Position numbers and translations under genes: made by a program. Shown in pieces: positions 1-11,423 of a DNA stretch of 64,000 nt. The stretch lies in the NCBI GenBank assembly GCA_015178975.1, contig WHVD01000059.1, positions 186,001 to 250,000 on the forward strand, written 5' to 3'. Source of the DNA: Hysterangium stoloniferum. Lineage: Eukaryota; Basidiomycota; Agaricomycetes; Hysterangiales; Hysterangiaceae. Within the stretch, counting starts at the first letter, position 1, and every line of letters begins with the position of its first letter. A model generated the notes under the pieces. It saw only the letters and a program-made list of their open reading frames with translations. It ran no database searches and was not told the DNA's origin.

Positions 1-355
1 ATCGATGATGGTAATGACATTACATCTTCATGAAATGTTACATCTTGTACCTTTTTGATTCACCTAGATCCAGAATACCAAATCAAATAGCCTCCAGAGT
101 AAAATTAATATCCTACCATAAAGCCCATTTTGGAATGTAAGTCCCATTTTTGTTGTTTTTGCTTAGGAATTGCTACCCTAACAGGACTTCCAAATATACA
201 CAAAATGCAACAAATTTGGTTTCTCTCCAATTATGCATTCAAGAGGCATTTGTCTGTCTTTCATGTGGGAAGGGCTTTGATTCTTAAGGTACACCATCAT
301 TTTTTACCACAATGGACTATAGAAATTTAGGAAATTTTGATGTGTATAACATAGA
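1..355 (-). pseudogene. Copia integrase/linker relic
   Basis: Read on the minus strand, this stretch parallels 11290-11580 of the better-preserved Copia element base for base over many short blocks. It corresponds to the end of the integrase and the linker before the reverse transcriptase. It has many substitutions and no usable reading frame. The similarity stops abruptly near 355, where a Copia RNase H fragment begins on the opposite strand. It is therefore one half of a rearranged pair rather than part of a continuous element. The element runs off the left edge of the window. Confidence 0.65.
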
Positions 356-668
356 TCGCACCCATTTTTTGGAAGAACTAAATATCATATGCAAAGAACC
401 AACAGCTATCTTTGAAGATAATCAAGGAATGATTGTGTTCACTTACAATCAACATGCTTTACATAAAATAAAGCATATGGGAGTCAAATATCATTTTATT
501 TATCATTTTATTCATCATTTAATCAAAAACGGAACTATTCAACTCATATATCGCTGGACTAAGGAAATGATCCCAGATATATTGACCAAGCCACTTTCCC
601 CATGCATTCATTCCTATCACACCCAACGTCTAGGGCTTAGTCCTTCAAAACTTGAGGAGTATTATTAA
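356..668 (+). pseudogene. Copia RNase H, C-terminal fragment
   Basis: The plus-strand frame ending at 668 has the hallmarks of the Ty1/Copia RNase H end: EDNQG, then HxIKHMGVKYHFI, then IPDILTKPL, and LGL near the stop. This is the last part of the Copia polyprotein, which removes RNA from the RNA/DNA hybrid during reverse transcription. The stop is followed at once by a purine-rich stretch (667-676, AAGAAAGGAG) and a 3' LTR, which is the expected order. The N-terminal half of RNase H and everything upstream is missing and replaced by an antisense integrase relic. It is a dead fragment. Confidence 0.85.
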
Positions 669-676
669 GAAAGGAG

Positions 677-914
677 TGTTGAAGAACTAAGTGCAGGAAC
701 AAAAATGAGACAATGTGTCTCGAAATGACACAATAAGCTCTGTTTGATTTAAATCTCCTTCTGAATGTACTATTATATATGTTGTGTATTCTGATAAGAA
801 AAAGAAGAAGAAGGAATAATGGAGTGGTAGAGTGATTGAGCATTGTCAAGACATATATCATGTGCCTCCATCTTTTTTTTTTTTTGTTATATTTGTATCC
901 CACTTCAAGCAACA
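677..914 (+). repeat. 3' LTR of the Copia fragment
   Basis: Starts TGTTGAAG directly after the polypurine tract at 667-676 and ends CTTCAAGCAACA, giving the TGTTG..CAACA ends of an LTR (238 bp). It holds a TATA-like stretch near 772-780 and a long T run at 871-884. The position, immediately 3' of the RNase H stop, identifies it as the 3' LTR. I found no matching 5' LTR in the window. Confidence 0.75.
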
Positions 915-1056
915 ATGGCTAACTGTGGCTAGGGGGTGGAAAGGCCCCCAGTGAAACTATGCTACGGTGGTAAGAAGTTCCAAGTGAGCTTCATGTCTAC
1001 GATGGATTTTAGAGGGCTCGAGTCAGGGTGGGGACAGTGAAAGCCAGCGTACAGAG

Positions 1057-2131
1057 TCAGATGTAGCTAGAAGGAGAAAAGAAAAAGAAGAGTACATCGG
1101 CCATGATGTTCAGGGACAATCTGTTGTGGAGGGATTGTGGGAGAGGTGTGGGACGAGCGGGGGAGTTGGTGTCGCAATGGAGCCAGGTGATCAAGGATGT
1201 TGGTGAGGCGTGCAGCAACACCCGCAAGAGCAAGCATCTCAGCATCAAAGACACAGGCTCTGTGGCCAAGGCCCCACTGACCTGAGGCAACCTCCATGCC
1301 AAGGTGTACTGCCGAGAAACCACATCCCGTCCGTTTATGGCCCTCGGATCGCTTTCTCGACCCATCTGTAAATATGACCAACTGGGTTGGATCTGATGAA
1401 ATGGCTCGAATGCGAGCCTTAATCTGGTTGATGAGCTTCCGTCAGTCTTCTTCAGCAGATTGCCTGGGTGGGAGGACTGAGCTTAATCGGGCACCCCATG
1501 AGTGTTCCCTCTCCCAGGGAGGCGGGACATACAGCAATAGCCTTTCCAACTTGGGACTTGTGAAGGTCACCAGACGGTGGATGACTGTTGAAGGTGGGCG
1601 TTTTCCTACATTCTTTTTTGACTGGCACACGGGTCGGGGTTGCAGTGACAAGAGGGGATCATGTTCATCCCAACCGGCAGGAAGTCGGGCGAGGACCTGC
1701 GATGCGGCTGGAAGGGCCTGGAACCTCGTGGCGGCATTTTGTGACAGGCACTTCAGGAGTAGGGGTATAGGAACTATAGCAGCCAAGTGATGCATTTCGG
1801 AAATTGGCGTCGTGCGGAAAGCTCCTAAGAGCCACCGTAACCCAACAGTTTGGGCATGCTCTAGAGGCTTCATGAGGCCTTTTTGGTGGACGCCTGTGTA
1901 CCAGATGGCAGAGCCAAAAGTAAGGATAGGAAGTACCACAGTAATATAAAGGAGGCGAGCACTGGAGACTGACAGGCCTCTAACACAGTTGGCAAGGATT
2001 TGCAAACCTGCCACAGCAGATAGGGCCTTATTTGACACCTCAGTAACATGCTGCTTAAATGTCAGCTGACTGTCGAACCACAGCCCTTCACGTGCCTCCA
2101 TCAGAGACCATGGACAAATTAATTTGTCCAA
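1057..2131 (-). pseudogene. Tad1-type LINE relic (post-RT region and RNase H)
   Basis: Two minus-strand frames join into the 3' part of a non-LTR retrotransposon polyprotein. The upstream one (2131-1442) has the post-reverse-transcriptase region: LTFKQHV, RLLYITVVLPILTFGSAIWY, LRWLLGAFRTTPI. The downstream one (1381-1067) starts with the RNase H signature FTDGS and has the second acidic residue in DAEMLALA. A frameshift near 1385-1440 separates them. Endonuclease and reverse transcriptase domains are absent, so this is a 5'-truncated, inactive copy. No poly(A) tail is visible at the 1057 end. Confidence 0.85.
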
Positions 2132-2339
2132 GACATCTAGTAAGAAAAAGGGTCTCAGTGATTTTATCGACGCTGAGAGTATGTAGTCATATTTTTTTCT
2201 CTTTATTTCAAATTCTAACTCATTATGTATATTTAGTACTAAAACTGCTATTAGGTAGTGTACAATACAGCAATTTTATCAACGCTGAGATACAAAAGCT
2301 ACTATTATAACCAACTATGTACCTGTAGTATTTACATTG

Positions 2340-2612
2340 AATTTTTTTTTTTCGGAGGTAGACAACGATCAAACGCAACTAACAACACGTTGCGCTGATG
2401 CCGTACACAACCCTCCCAGGAAGAAATGCATTGACGCAGACCCAATGTGGGTACTGTGGGGCTCCACAACAAGCGCAATACCCACTAAAACTCCCTGGTG
2501 GCTTTGTGGGATTTTAACCCATGATCTCAACGGGCAGTCGGCATAACACCAGACCAGATTTGACGACATGTGCCACTTGCCGTCGCCCCACTCTTGGTTG
2601 ACACGCACCTAA
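2340..2612 (-). repeat. tRNA-derived SINE, copy 1
   Basis: On the minus strand this unit begins with a tRNA-like head and ends in a poly(A) run (poly(T) at 2341-2353). The head carries a pol III B-box-like GGGTTAAAATCCC (about 2507-2519). The A-box is clearer in the second copy, where it reads CGGCTAAGTGG against the consensus TGGCNNAGTGG. The body after the tRNA part is about 150 bp and non-coding. Together these are the marks of a SINE mobilised by LINE machinery. The copy at 4345 has the same right-hand flank, so at least one copy arose by segmental duplication, not by fresh insertion. The exact 5' end is uncertain. Confidence 0.7.
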
Positions 2613-3095
2613 CATGTCTGAAAAGATGCATTATCAGAAAAAGGAACAGATGGTAAAGACAAAGGATGCTTACCTTTCATTCATGATCATTGGTTTTCGG
2701 AGTGCTCCTGTAGTTTTGAATAGTAAGCGAAAGGAGTGAGCGGTCGACTCAAACGAGAGTCACCTTTTTTCTTGATGCATTGGTTGCTTCAGAATGCTGC
2801 AATGAAATAAATAGAATGAATAAAAGATAGGCCAAGATTCTTTACATTTCCTACCCTCGTCCTACCCACCGCTCCTGGAATGCCTCTGCCACATGAATGC
2901 GTTAACTACCCTTAAACCAACCATCCGCACCGAGAGGCCAAAGAACGCACGACACGACATCATACGCTCCCAAGTCTGCTACGACGGTGGATTCTGCCTG
3001 TCATGTGACCTAAACAGACCTCTGAGTGGTGGGAAAGGAACTTATGGGTGTTTGAGCATTGATGTAACTGAGGTACATTATGAGCATCGAGCTGT

Positions 3096-3322
3096 TGTAA
3101 GGGAGTGAGACTCCCTACACTGTGATTTGGTAATATTGAGTCTCCATTGTTACCCACTCCATTGTAGTCCACATCCTATTGTAGTCCACATCCTATTGTG
3201 CTTACATCCTATTGTTCTCCATTAGTATATATTATGTACATGTGGATTTCAATACAGTAGTGGTTTATTCCCATCACTCATTCTAGTGTCTGTCTGCACC
3301 TGCAGCAGATACTAGTCTTACA
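3096..3322. repeat. Small solo LTR with 4-bp target duplication (CTGT)
   Basis: A 227-bp insertion with ends TGTAAG..CTTACA, flanked on both sides by CTGT (3092-3095 and 3323-3326). Neighbouring array units read straight through this point (for example 3760-3775), so they are the empty site. The element contains tandem 17-bp repeats (TGTAGTCCACATCCTAT, 3165-3220) and no coding capacity. The same family occurs inverted at 45445-45616. An alternative is a MITE-like DNA element with short inverted ends, but the TG..CA ends and the single-copy structure favour a solo LTR. Confidence 0.7.
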
Positions 3323-4344
3323 CTGTGATAAGACGAGAGAGGTACTCACTTCATTGTTTTTTCCTGGTTGGTTGGTTCCCCTGTAGTTTTGAACAATAAG
3401 TGAAAATAATGGATGGTCGGCTTAAACGAGAGTCACCTTTTTTCTTGATCCACTGGTTGCTTCAGAGTGCTGCGGCTAAATGAGTAGAATGAATCAAAGA
3501 TAGGCCAAGATACTTTACATTTCCTGTCCTCATCCTACCCACCGCTCCTGGAATGCCTCTGTCACATGAACACATTAACCACCCTTAAACCAACCATCCG
3601 CGCCGAGAGGCCTAAGAACGCATGACACAACATCATACGCTCCCAAGTCTGCTACGACAGTGGAGTCTGCCTGTCATGCGATCTAAACAGACCTCTGAGC
3701 GGTGGGAAAGGATCTCATGGGTGTTTGAGTCATTGAGGTATCTGAGGTACATTATGAGCATCGAGCTGTGATAAGACGAGAGAGGTGCTCACTTCATTGT
3801 TTTTTCCTGGTTGGTTGGTTCCCCTGTAGTTTGAACAATAAGTGAAAAGAATGGATGGTCGGCTTAAACGAGAGTCACCTTTTTTCTTGATTCACTGGTT
3901 GCTTCAGAGTGCTGCGGCGAAATGAATAGAATGAATCAAAGATGGGCCAAGATACTTTACATTTCCTACCCTCCTCCTACCCACTGCTCCTGGAATGCCT
4001 CTGTCACATGAACGCGTTAACCACCCTTAAACCAACCATCCACGCCGAGAGGCCTAAAAGCGCACAACACGACATCATACGCTCCCAAGTCTGCTGCGAC
4101 GGTGGATTTTGCCTGTCATGCGACCTAAACAATCCGTGGAGTGGTGGGAAAGGACCACGTGTGTTTGAGCCATTTATTTATCTGAGGTATATTATAAGAA
4201 TCGAGCTGTAATAAGACGAGAGAGCCACTCACTTCATTGTTTCGTCCTGGTTGGGTTCCCCTGTAGTCTGAACAATAAGTGAAAGGAATGAATGGTCGAC
4301 TCAAACGATACTCACCGTTTTTCTTGATCTGTAGTATTTAATTT

Positions 4345-4625
4345 TTCTTTTTTTTTTTTCGGAGGTAGACAACAATCAAACACGACTAACAACGCGTCGC
4401 GCTGATGCCGTACAAAACCCTCCCAGGAAGAAATGCATTGATGGAGATTCAATGTGGGTACTGTGGGGTTCCACGACAAGTGCAATACCCACTAAAACTC
4501 CCTGGTGGCTTTATGGGACTTTAACCCATGACCTCAACGGGCGGTCAGCATAACGCCAGACCAGGTTTGACGACATGTGCCACTTAGCCGTCGCACCCCA
4601 CTCTTGGTTGATACGCACCTAACAT
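4345..4625 (-). repeat. tRNA-derived SINE, copy 2
   Basis: Second copy of the SINE at 2340-2612, minus strand, with poly(A) at the low-coordinate end (T run at 4349-4362). The A-box CGGCTAAGTGG lies at about 4587-4597 and the B-box-like GGGTTAAAGTCCC at about 4516-4528. The sequence beyond its 5' end matches that beyond copy 1, so both sit in a duplicated block. Confidence 0.7.
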
Positions 4626-5168
4626 GTCTGAAAAGATGCATTATCAGAAAAAGGAACGAATGGTAAAGACAAAGGATGCTTACATTTCGTTCATGATCAT
4701 TGGTTTTTGGAGTGCCCCTGTAGTTTTGAATAGTAAGCGAAAGGAATGAACGATCGACTCAAACAAGAGTCACCTTTTTTCTTGATGCATCGGTTGCTTC
4801 AGAGTGCTGTGGCGAAATAAATAGAATGAATCAAAGATGGGCCAAGATACTTTACATTTCCTACCCTTGTCCTACCCACCGCTCCTGGAATGCCTCTGTC
4901 ACATGAACACGTTAACCACCCTTAAACCAACCATCCGCGCCGAGAAGCCTAAGAACGCATGACACGACACCATACGCTCCCAAGTCTGCTGCGACGGTGG
5001 ATTCTGCTCGTCATGCGACCTAAACAATCCGCGGAGTGGTGGGAAAGGACCACGCGCGTTTGAACCATTTATTTATCTGAGGTATATTATAAGAATCGAG
5101 CTGTAATAAGACGAGAGAGATACTCACTTCATTGTTTTTTCCTGGTTGGTTGGTTCCCCTCTAGTTTG

Positions 5169-6987
5169 AATCTTGGCCATTATGACCACAGGACAAACAT
5201 CATTACGACAGGAATTACATTGATACAGAGTATTGAACGACCACAGTAGTGAGCAAATCACCTGAAGCTCGGGTGTTATCGTAGATAGGCTAGCTGGTTG
5301 TTAAATAGTTGTAATATATTGCTTCTTTCAATAGAAAAATTTTCAAGGGTATCGGATTAACCTTGGCATCCCGACTTGGACTGGCGGTGGCAGACGTTCG
5401 GTCCGATTCATTGGAGCCCTTTGCGCTCTCGAGAAGTTTCAAATCGTCCGTTTCATCGTCCATGCATATGCCGGTCGTGGGAGGCACACAGGGAAGGGGG
5501 GGAGGGACCACCAGCATATAGCGGAGGTGTTTCCTTGAGGAAATCTCTCAACTTAGTCGAAGATCTTGTCGTGTCTTGAGGATATCCGTTTAGTGCGGAT
5601 ATGTCAATGCGGTTACTAATAGTATATCCCGATAATACCCACAGCTCATGCTGCATTTTAACCAAGGATGACGGTTAGTAGCCACAAGCGGACGGTGCAA
5701 TAAAATAGCCGAATCTGCAGTTTGATCCTTCTACAATCAAAAACGCCTAGTGTCATATCGTTCGGAACACAGCCTCAACACATCAAAGACGACCCCCGCT
5801 GTAGTTTTATAAAGTGGCTGAGTCGCCGTTCAATGCTCGGGATTTGGAGGAGAAAGCACACTATCGTTCCAAGTTTACATCAAATTGCAGCTAGCGCTCA
5901 GCTCCAAGCTAATATGATGACAGTTAATTCACTACACGTGAAAGATGCCGTGGGGTCGATGTGATACAATGGCAGAGCCGTCAATCTTTTAGATGCGCAA
6001 GTGTAGTTCACGAAGACGAAGGCAGCAGAATAGGGCATGAGCTGATGGACATCGTCCTAACCACATTAACAATAGGCAGTTGAGACTATGGAGTCTCAAA
6101 CCAGCTGGCCAAATAAGAATCTTTCTAGCCATTCCTTCATAAATTGAATACAAACTCCCAGTCTTCGAGAGTTCCATATGGACCTGAAGTCCAGTAGCAT
6201 AGATAGTAAAAGCAGGAGACAAGCGTGATCCGCACGGCTCGCATATCAGATGATGTCAGAGAAACGCCTTTTGAGTGGTTGTTCGGTCGTCGTTTCACCA
6301 TCGGTCGAAATGAGTCAAACGATTGAAACGGCGAGGCGAGCCCGGAACCATTAATTTGGCGTTCCCCCCGCTTCGACGCCTATTCCGCCCGTTGTTTCGC
6401 TGATCATTTTCGATACAACTTGACAAAACTCGATGACGCACAATAACTTTGAGTTACGGTCATCTATACCTGACCACACAGCTCCCGTTGATGCCAGCCG
6501 CGTGTCACGAGCAGCGGCTGACTTCGTACTATAGTTTTTGTCACAACCCCCGCCTCGACATCTGACTTCACTTCTTTTCTCGACTTGTAACATGTACGAT
6601 AAATATCGCCATAAATACACATTATAGACGATGTCTGTTACTAATTAGGAATATTTTCAAGCAAAACTCCCAGGACAATTCGGGAATGGTACATGACATG
6701 GGTGTTACACCAGCTTTCGTGTTGGATTGTGAGGTAAAACAATTTTTATGGTATTTGCAAAGACTAGATCTCCGAGCTTCAAAATGACGATTGACCTTCT
6801 CTTTTTTTTCTTTTTTCTTTTTTAATTCAGTTTTGTAGTCTGTCAGCCCATGGTCGACTGTAATTACAAAGTAATATCATCCGACTTTGCTATTAGCCCT
6901 TTTATCTTCACTCCTGCATAGGTCCAAGGTGTGCGAGTCTCAGTGAGAGCTTTAGCGTGAGTGAGGATATTTTGTGAGTGAATAGTG
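5169..6987. other. No recognisable gene
   Basis: No domain or conserved motif could be recognised on either strand. Open frames here are short, overlap each other on opposite strands and lack intron-linked continuations. A pyrimidine-rich stretch lies at 6799-6823. Confidence 0.5.
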
Positions 6988-8606
6988 TCATCTGCCCATC
7001 TGTCTGTCTTTCCTTCCTGCTCCGAAGGTGTCCTTGAATCTGCCTGTCGAATCAATATAGCGCATTAGTTGTGGGATCATGCCGTGGTCTGTGAGGAGCT
7101 TCGCTACCGATTTAGCATGGAAGATGAACCTCTCTTTGAGAATCGACCTGTGCGGCTCGTGTGCGGGACATCGTACTAGAAAATGCACGACCGTTTCATC
7201 TTTCGTCGGGCATATGGTTTCGGAGTGGGGCGTACCCCGTGCGTAGCTGCGTAAAGATGCTGGTTGTCCTGAGACATAGGTCATCTGTTGACTTGCGGTA
7301 GCTAGGGTATTATCAATCCTTCGTAGCATGAGGTATCTGGGCGACGAGTGAAATTCTTCAGTATGATTTTTTGTGTGTGCTTCTGCCTGTAACCTCTACA
7401 CCAGTGACGCTAATCGGCTTCCTTCTTCGTAATGGAGTTTGTTCCTCTCACTGTCGTCTTCCTTCACAGCCTCTTTTGCACATTGTCCCCCCTCTCATTC
7501 CGCCTCGCACCTCTTTGCCAAGACACCCAGATCAGCTCCAGAGCCGGCACTATTTGAATCGGGCCTTGTCCGTCCGCCGTAGAGTCTCTTGATATTATCC
7601 CGCAGATAATTTCTTAGTGGGCAGAGCCATCATTACTGCCCTAGTGTCGAGAACAATTATAACTCGAGTCCGTGCGTCCTCGTTTTCAAGCAGCTCTATC
7701 CCCAGTAGACTGACTGCCTTTGCTTTGTAGACTGTGTCACTACTGCTTTGTCCCAGCTGGCATTTGAGCATGGCTACCTCGCTTCCGTCCCTATACATGA
7801 AGATGAACGAGTGCGAATGGTTCTTCGTTGTTTTTATTTTACGCTAACTCTCGTACATATATATAGTACAGGTGGATAGAGTTTATCCACTAAGTGGATC
7901 GATACATCATAAACCACATCATAACCTGCATCACCTATTGTATCATATGCGCGGCTCCACTCGTTCCGGTGCCTGCACCTTCAACGCTCGAAACTCAATA
8001 ATACAGCACCGCCGCCGCCAATCCCTTTCGAAATCCGAATCGTCTGTGCATAGTTGTATCAGGCCGGACTGCCATGCACTTCCTAAATTGCCGCTTCCTT
8101 GTCTGGAGCTATAATGGTTACAAGGCTGATTCTCCGGGATAGAGGACGTCTTGTTGTCTCTACTTCTTTCTCGGGTCAAAATCGAGGGCACTGAACAGCT
8201 CTTGGATGGGTAACATGTCAGCGTGAGCATTGAGTATGCTAGTGGCCGTTGTTCTCATTGCACCCGTGATCTACAAAGGCAGTCGCCCTTTGGACTCTAG
8301 CTAGCTTGGACGCAATGGTAATCGATCCGGTCGCCGCGTCACCCTTTTGTAACCCGGTTTCTGGCAGATGGGGGAAAACCAGATGTCGGCCGAGTAAAAC
8401 ATTTGTGGAATGGCTATAGCGTTATATAAACGTCTAATGTGTTTGGATGGCATACCGGAGCTGGGCATGGATAGCCTTCGGAATTGCATCACCCATGCCA
8501 TACCTCTCGATAGTGCATGCATCGCGTGTTCTTTCCGATGCAGCTCCTGATCAAAAGGCAGTCCGAAGAAGGTGTGAACTCTGATTGGTTTATTCTTTCC
8601 CGCCAA
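6988..8606 (-). pseudogene. LINE relic (post-RT, RNase H, C-terminal zinc region)
   Basis: Minus-strand pieces follow the order of a basidiomycete LINE polyprotein. 8606-8301 is post-RT sequence (FDQELHRKEHA, RRLYNAIAIPQMFYSADIWFSP). 8110-8010 has the start of RNase H, decayed (CTDDSDFE where TDGSDFE is expected). 7792-7595 continues RNase H (YRDGSEV, YKAKAVSLLGIELL). 7329-6988 has the C-terminal zinc-binding region (ICPTKDETVVHFLVRCP). It is interrupted at 7798-8000 by a solo Copia LTR. Removing the LTR and one TSD rejoins the frame as AVLYRDGS, exactly what the family has there. Frameshifts elsewhere show the copy is dead. Confidence 0.8.
7798..8000 (-). repeat. Solo LTR of the 9.8-13.8 kb Copia family, TSD ATACA
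   Basis: 203 bp, aligned along its whole length with the LTR at 13602-13804. It is flanked by perfect 5-bp repeats ATACA (7793-7797 and 8001-8005). Read on the minus strand it begins TATTGAG and ends ATCTTCA, so the 5' end is TA rather than the usual TG. It contains the palindrome TTATCCACTAAGTGGAT around 7880 and a TATA-rich core at 7857-7865. It inserted into an already existing LINE copy. Confidence 0.85.
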
Positions 8607-9800
8607 ATGTTTGCTGATTTTCTCGGAATCGGATAGTTCTCTTCTTATACATTCTGAATCTGGGTGATCCCGGCAGTACCTTTCGCTTCCTAGTTAAATC
8701 CAGAAACACGCTCGTCCCAGCTGAAGACGACCACCCACGCGCTAGAAACCAACATCATTAATCACTTTAGATGAGTTGTATGGTAAAAAGAGATGTCGTA
8801 CCGAGAAAAATGAAGACTCATCGTCGTAGAAGTACAAACGACATGTACAGAGAGGTCCCACTTTCGGTAACAACAGACAGATCTTTGACAACAATATGGG
8901 TAGGTGCCAGTACAACATAGCTACACGAGAATAAGATATTAGTCATTCTATGGTTTATAGACGAAAGTTCATCTTTAAATCTAGTATCATACCGTGACTT
9001 TATCTGTTATGACACTTAATATGTCATGATTTGGAGGACCAAAACCCACTGGTGCCACAACTTTATTTTTGACTCTACGGTAATATCAAATCTCGTACGA
9101 TGCTAATGATATCAAGACACACACAGATATCCGCAACAATGCAACTGAGCCTCCAGTTCCTTGACAGCCTATCATAAGCAGTCAATGGCTTTCCTTCGCC
9201 TGATAATATTACGTTAACATCATGTGAGCCGCCAACATCGTGAAAAGGGAATTCAAAATAACTGTTTTTGAACAATCAAGTCCATTATGAGGTCATGTAA
9301 GACATTCGAGGAAGGAAATAAGGTCATGTTGTTGGCGTCTTTCCCGACTGTCAAACTATCATCGCTGTTTCTCCACATGACAGTTTTCAATAATAATAAT
9401 GTTTATACCACCCTGTTGTTAAACCTTCGCACAACCAATTAGATGGCCATGCATTACTAGTTCCCGCAAATGGCTGGTATAAGAGTGGTAGAATTGGGCA
9501 TAACGCCACAATCTTGTGGAGAAGAGTCTTGGGAACACCTAGTCTCTCATAGCAAATGCCTATATCACCTGCAACCAACGCAGTTCGAGACAAGGTTACG
9601 ACTCTGTCAGGACCGTAGGCTATATACAATACAAGAGCATACTAAATATGTGAGTCTCCTTCGTTACAAATCGTAGAGGACACCGATGTTTTTTTTATCA
9701 CCAGTGCTCACATAAGGTTATGAAAATTAATTTGAAGCAACCATAATCCATGGGTAGAATATTTCACCACGTTGAGGCTGAAGTTGGCTGGTCTCCCCTT
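8607..9800. other. No recognisable gene
   Basis: No protein domain, RNA gene or repeat structure was recognised. Frames are short and unsupported. This stretch separates the LINE relic from the truncated 3' end of the Copia element. Confidence 0.45.
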
Positions 9801-10637
9801 CTAACGCTTCTCGGTTTTTTGCATTTCTTTAGTTCGAACGTATAAAACACAATGCCAGTGTTCTTTCGCTGGGTTTGACGAATATTGCGACAATTTGTTA
9901 ACAGAATATGCAATATCTGGACGTGATACCATGGCAGCAAACACTAAGATACCTATGATTTCACGATATGGGAGTTTCTCCATTTCTTCACATTCTTCTT
10001 TAGTTTCAGGTCGCATAATGGATTGGAAATCAATTCCAAGTGGGATAGGAGACCAGACTGGTTTGGAGTTGAGTACATTGAATTTCCTTGTGATGTTTTC
10101 AATATATTCCTTTTGCAATATGAATACTGACTTTGAATCAGTGTTTTGACGAATGCTTGTTCCCAAAATCCAGTGAGCCTCTCCTTCACTCGAAATCCCA
10201 AATCATTCACTAAACACCTTTTCGAGATCTAAGAGTCATTTTTCATCACTGACAGCTGTTGCGTCGTCCACCCAAAAAGCAACCATGGCCCAACTTCCAT
10301 CATCCCATGTTTTGAAGAATGCAGCACTATCGAAGTCGGAACAGTACCAGGTAAGTTCTTCGACCATGAATCCACATAACGTTTTTCTCCACTCATTTCC
10401 TCCTTGTTTCGTGCCATACAGGGCCTTCAATAATGGTAATGCAAGGTGCTCTTTTCCGGGTTCTTCAAACCCTTCCAGTTGTTGAACCCAAACTTTTTCC
10501 TTCATTGTCCCATGTAAGTATGCCACTTTTTCCTTCATTGTCCCATGTAAGTATGCCGACTTTACATTGAATTGATGTATGGCTGAATTTGTTATACCTC
10601 TCAGTGCTAGCAAGATTCGGAACGTTTCCCATTTCAT
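9801..10637 (-). pseudogene. Copia reverse transcriptase (broken)
   Basis: Frame 10637-10236 gives the first RT blocks: FRILLALRGITNSAIHQFNVKSAYLHG, LLKALYGTKQGGNEW, and FWVDDATAV, where the family has YVDD; here the catalytic motif reads WVDDAT. A frameshift near 10200 leads into 10166-9801 with ENITRKFNVLNSKPVWSPIP and the YREIIGILVFAAMVSRPDIAYSVNKLSQYSSNP block that precedes RNase H. A short duplication of KEKVAYLHGTM (10503-10560) has been inserted. The sequence stops before RNase H. Inactive. Confidence 0.9.
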
Positions 10638-10769
10638 AACTGGTGCATAGGTTTCATTAAAGTGAAGACTGGGAATCTGACTGAAGCCCTTGACAACAAT
10701 GCAAACTTTTCACTTCACAAGGTCACCATTTTTGTACATTCCACAACATACAGTTCCCATCTTCAAAAT

Positions 10770-11372
10770 TCACATTCCAGGCGGCGGTTCTTTGGGTGGT
10801 CTGAACACATTGTGATCCAACATATTTCGCCATTCTACTTGTTGCGCCTTCTCCCATGCAGCTCCTTCTTCTCCTGGCATGTTTAGTGCCTCCTGGATTG
10901 TCGGATTACTTCCTATGGCAGAATACATAATGAGTCCTTCATCATGTCCAGCTTCTTCCTTATCTGCTAAAATTGTGTTTCCAGCTATTTCTCTTATATT
11001 TCCGGATCGTGACATTCCATGCGGGATATCAGGTATGTTTGAAACTAGCTGTGACCGATCTGACGATGTACTGATTTCTTTTCCTTTTTCATCAGTGGGT
11101 CTTGGATGCAGAGGAATTTGTATTGTAAGCCTAGGCTGTGGTTCATCCGGCATCACCTTTAATTGAGGTTTATGAATCTCCTTCATATCTGCAATATTTC
11201 TGAATTGTCCTTCATCTCCATACAGGACCGGTGATGGCAATGTTATCGTGTTTTCATAGAATATTGCATCCCACACCTTTTCAATATGTCTAGACCCAGG
11301 ATACCATACCAAGTAACCGGTGGAATATGGTTCATATCCAACCATATATCCCATTCTAGAATGTGAGTCCAA
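10770..11372 (-). pseudogene. Copia linker between integrase and RT
   Basis: Opens with the block typical of the Copia integrase end (YMVGYEPYSTGYLVWYPGSRHIEKVWDAIF, 11350-11255). It then has a low-complexity acidic and polar linker and the start of the RT region (NMPGEEGAAWEKAQQVEWRNML, about 10880-10815), which in this family precedes RT proper. It overlaps the integrase-end frame 11467-11243 through a frameshift. Confidence 0.8.
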
Positions 11373-11423
11373 TTTCTGTCGTTTTTGTTTAGGAATAGCA
11401 GCACTGACTGGGCAGCTGAAAAT

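Larger units (their letters stand above)
2620..5168. repeat. Tandem array of ~443-bp units
   Basis: The same unit recurs at about 2630-3335 (interrupted by an LTR), 3329-3771, 3772-4214, 4215-4328 (cut by the second SINE), 4629-5113 and 5114-5168 (cut short). Landmarks in each full copy are GACGAGAGAG..CACTTCATTG at the start, CTTTACATTTCC, TCCTGGAATGCCTCTG, CGCTCCCAAGTCTGC and the end ATCGAGCTGTRATAA. Copies 1 and 5 share an extra leader (GATGCATTATCAG..) and a SINE, so there is also a higher-order period of about 2 kb. Short frames beginning MNALTTLKPT are open in some copies and closed by TGA in others, so the unit does not look protein-coding. Confidence 0.85.

Noticed and set aside
2893-4211. 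Frames MNALTTLKPT.. in the tandem array as small genes
   Set aside because: The frame is open in two units but stopped by TGA in others. It only follows the repeat unit.
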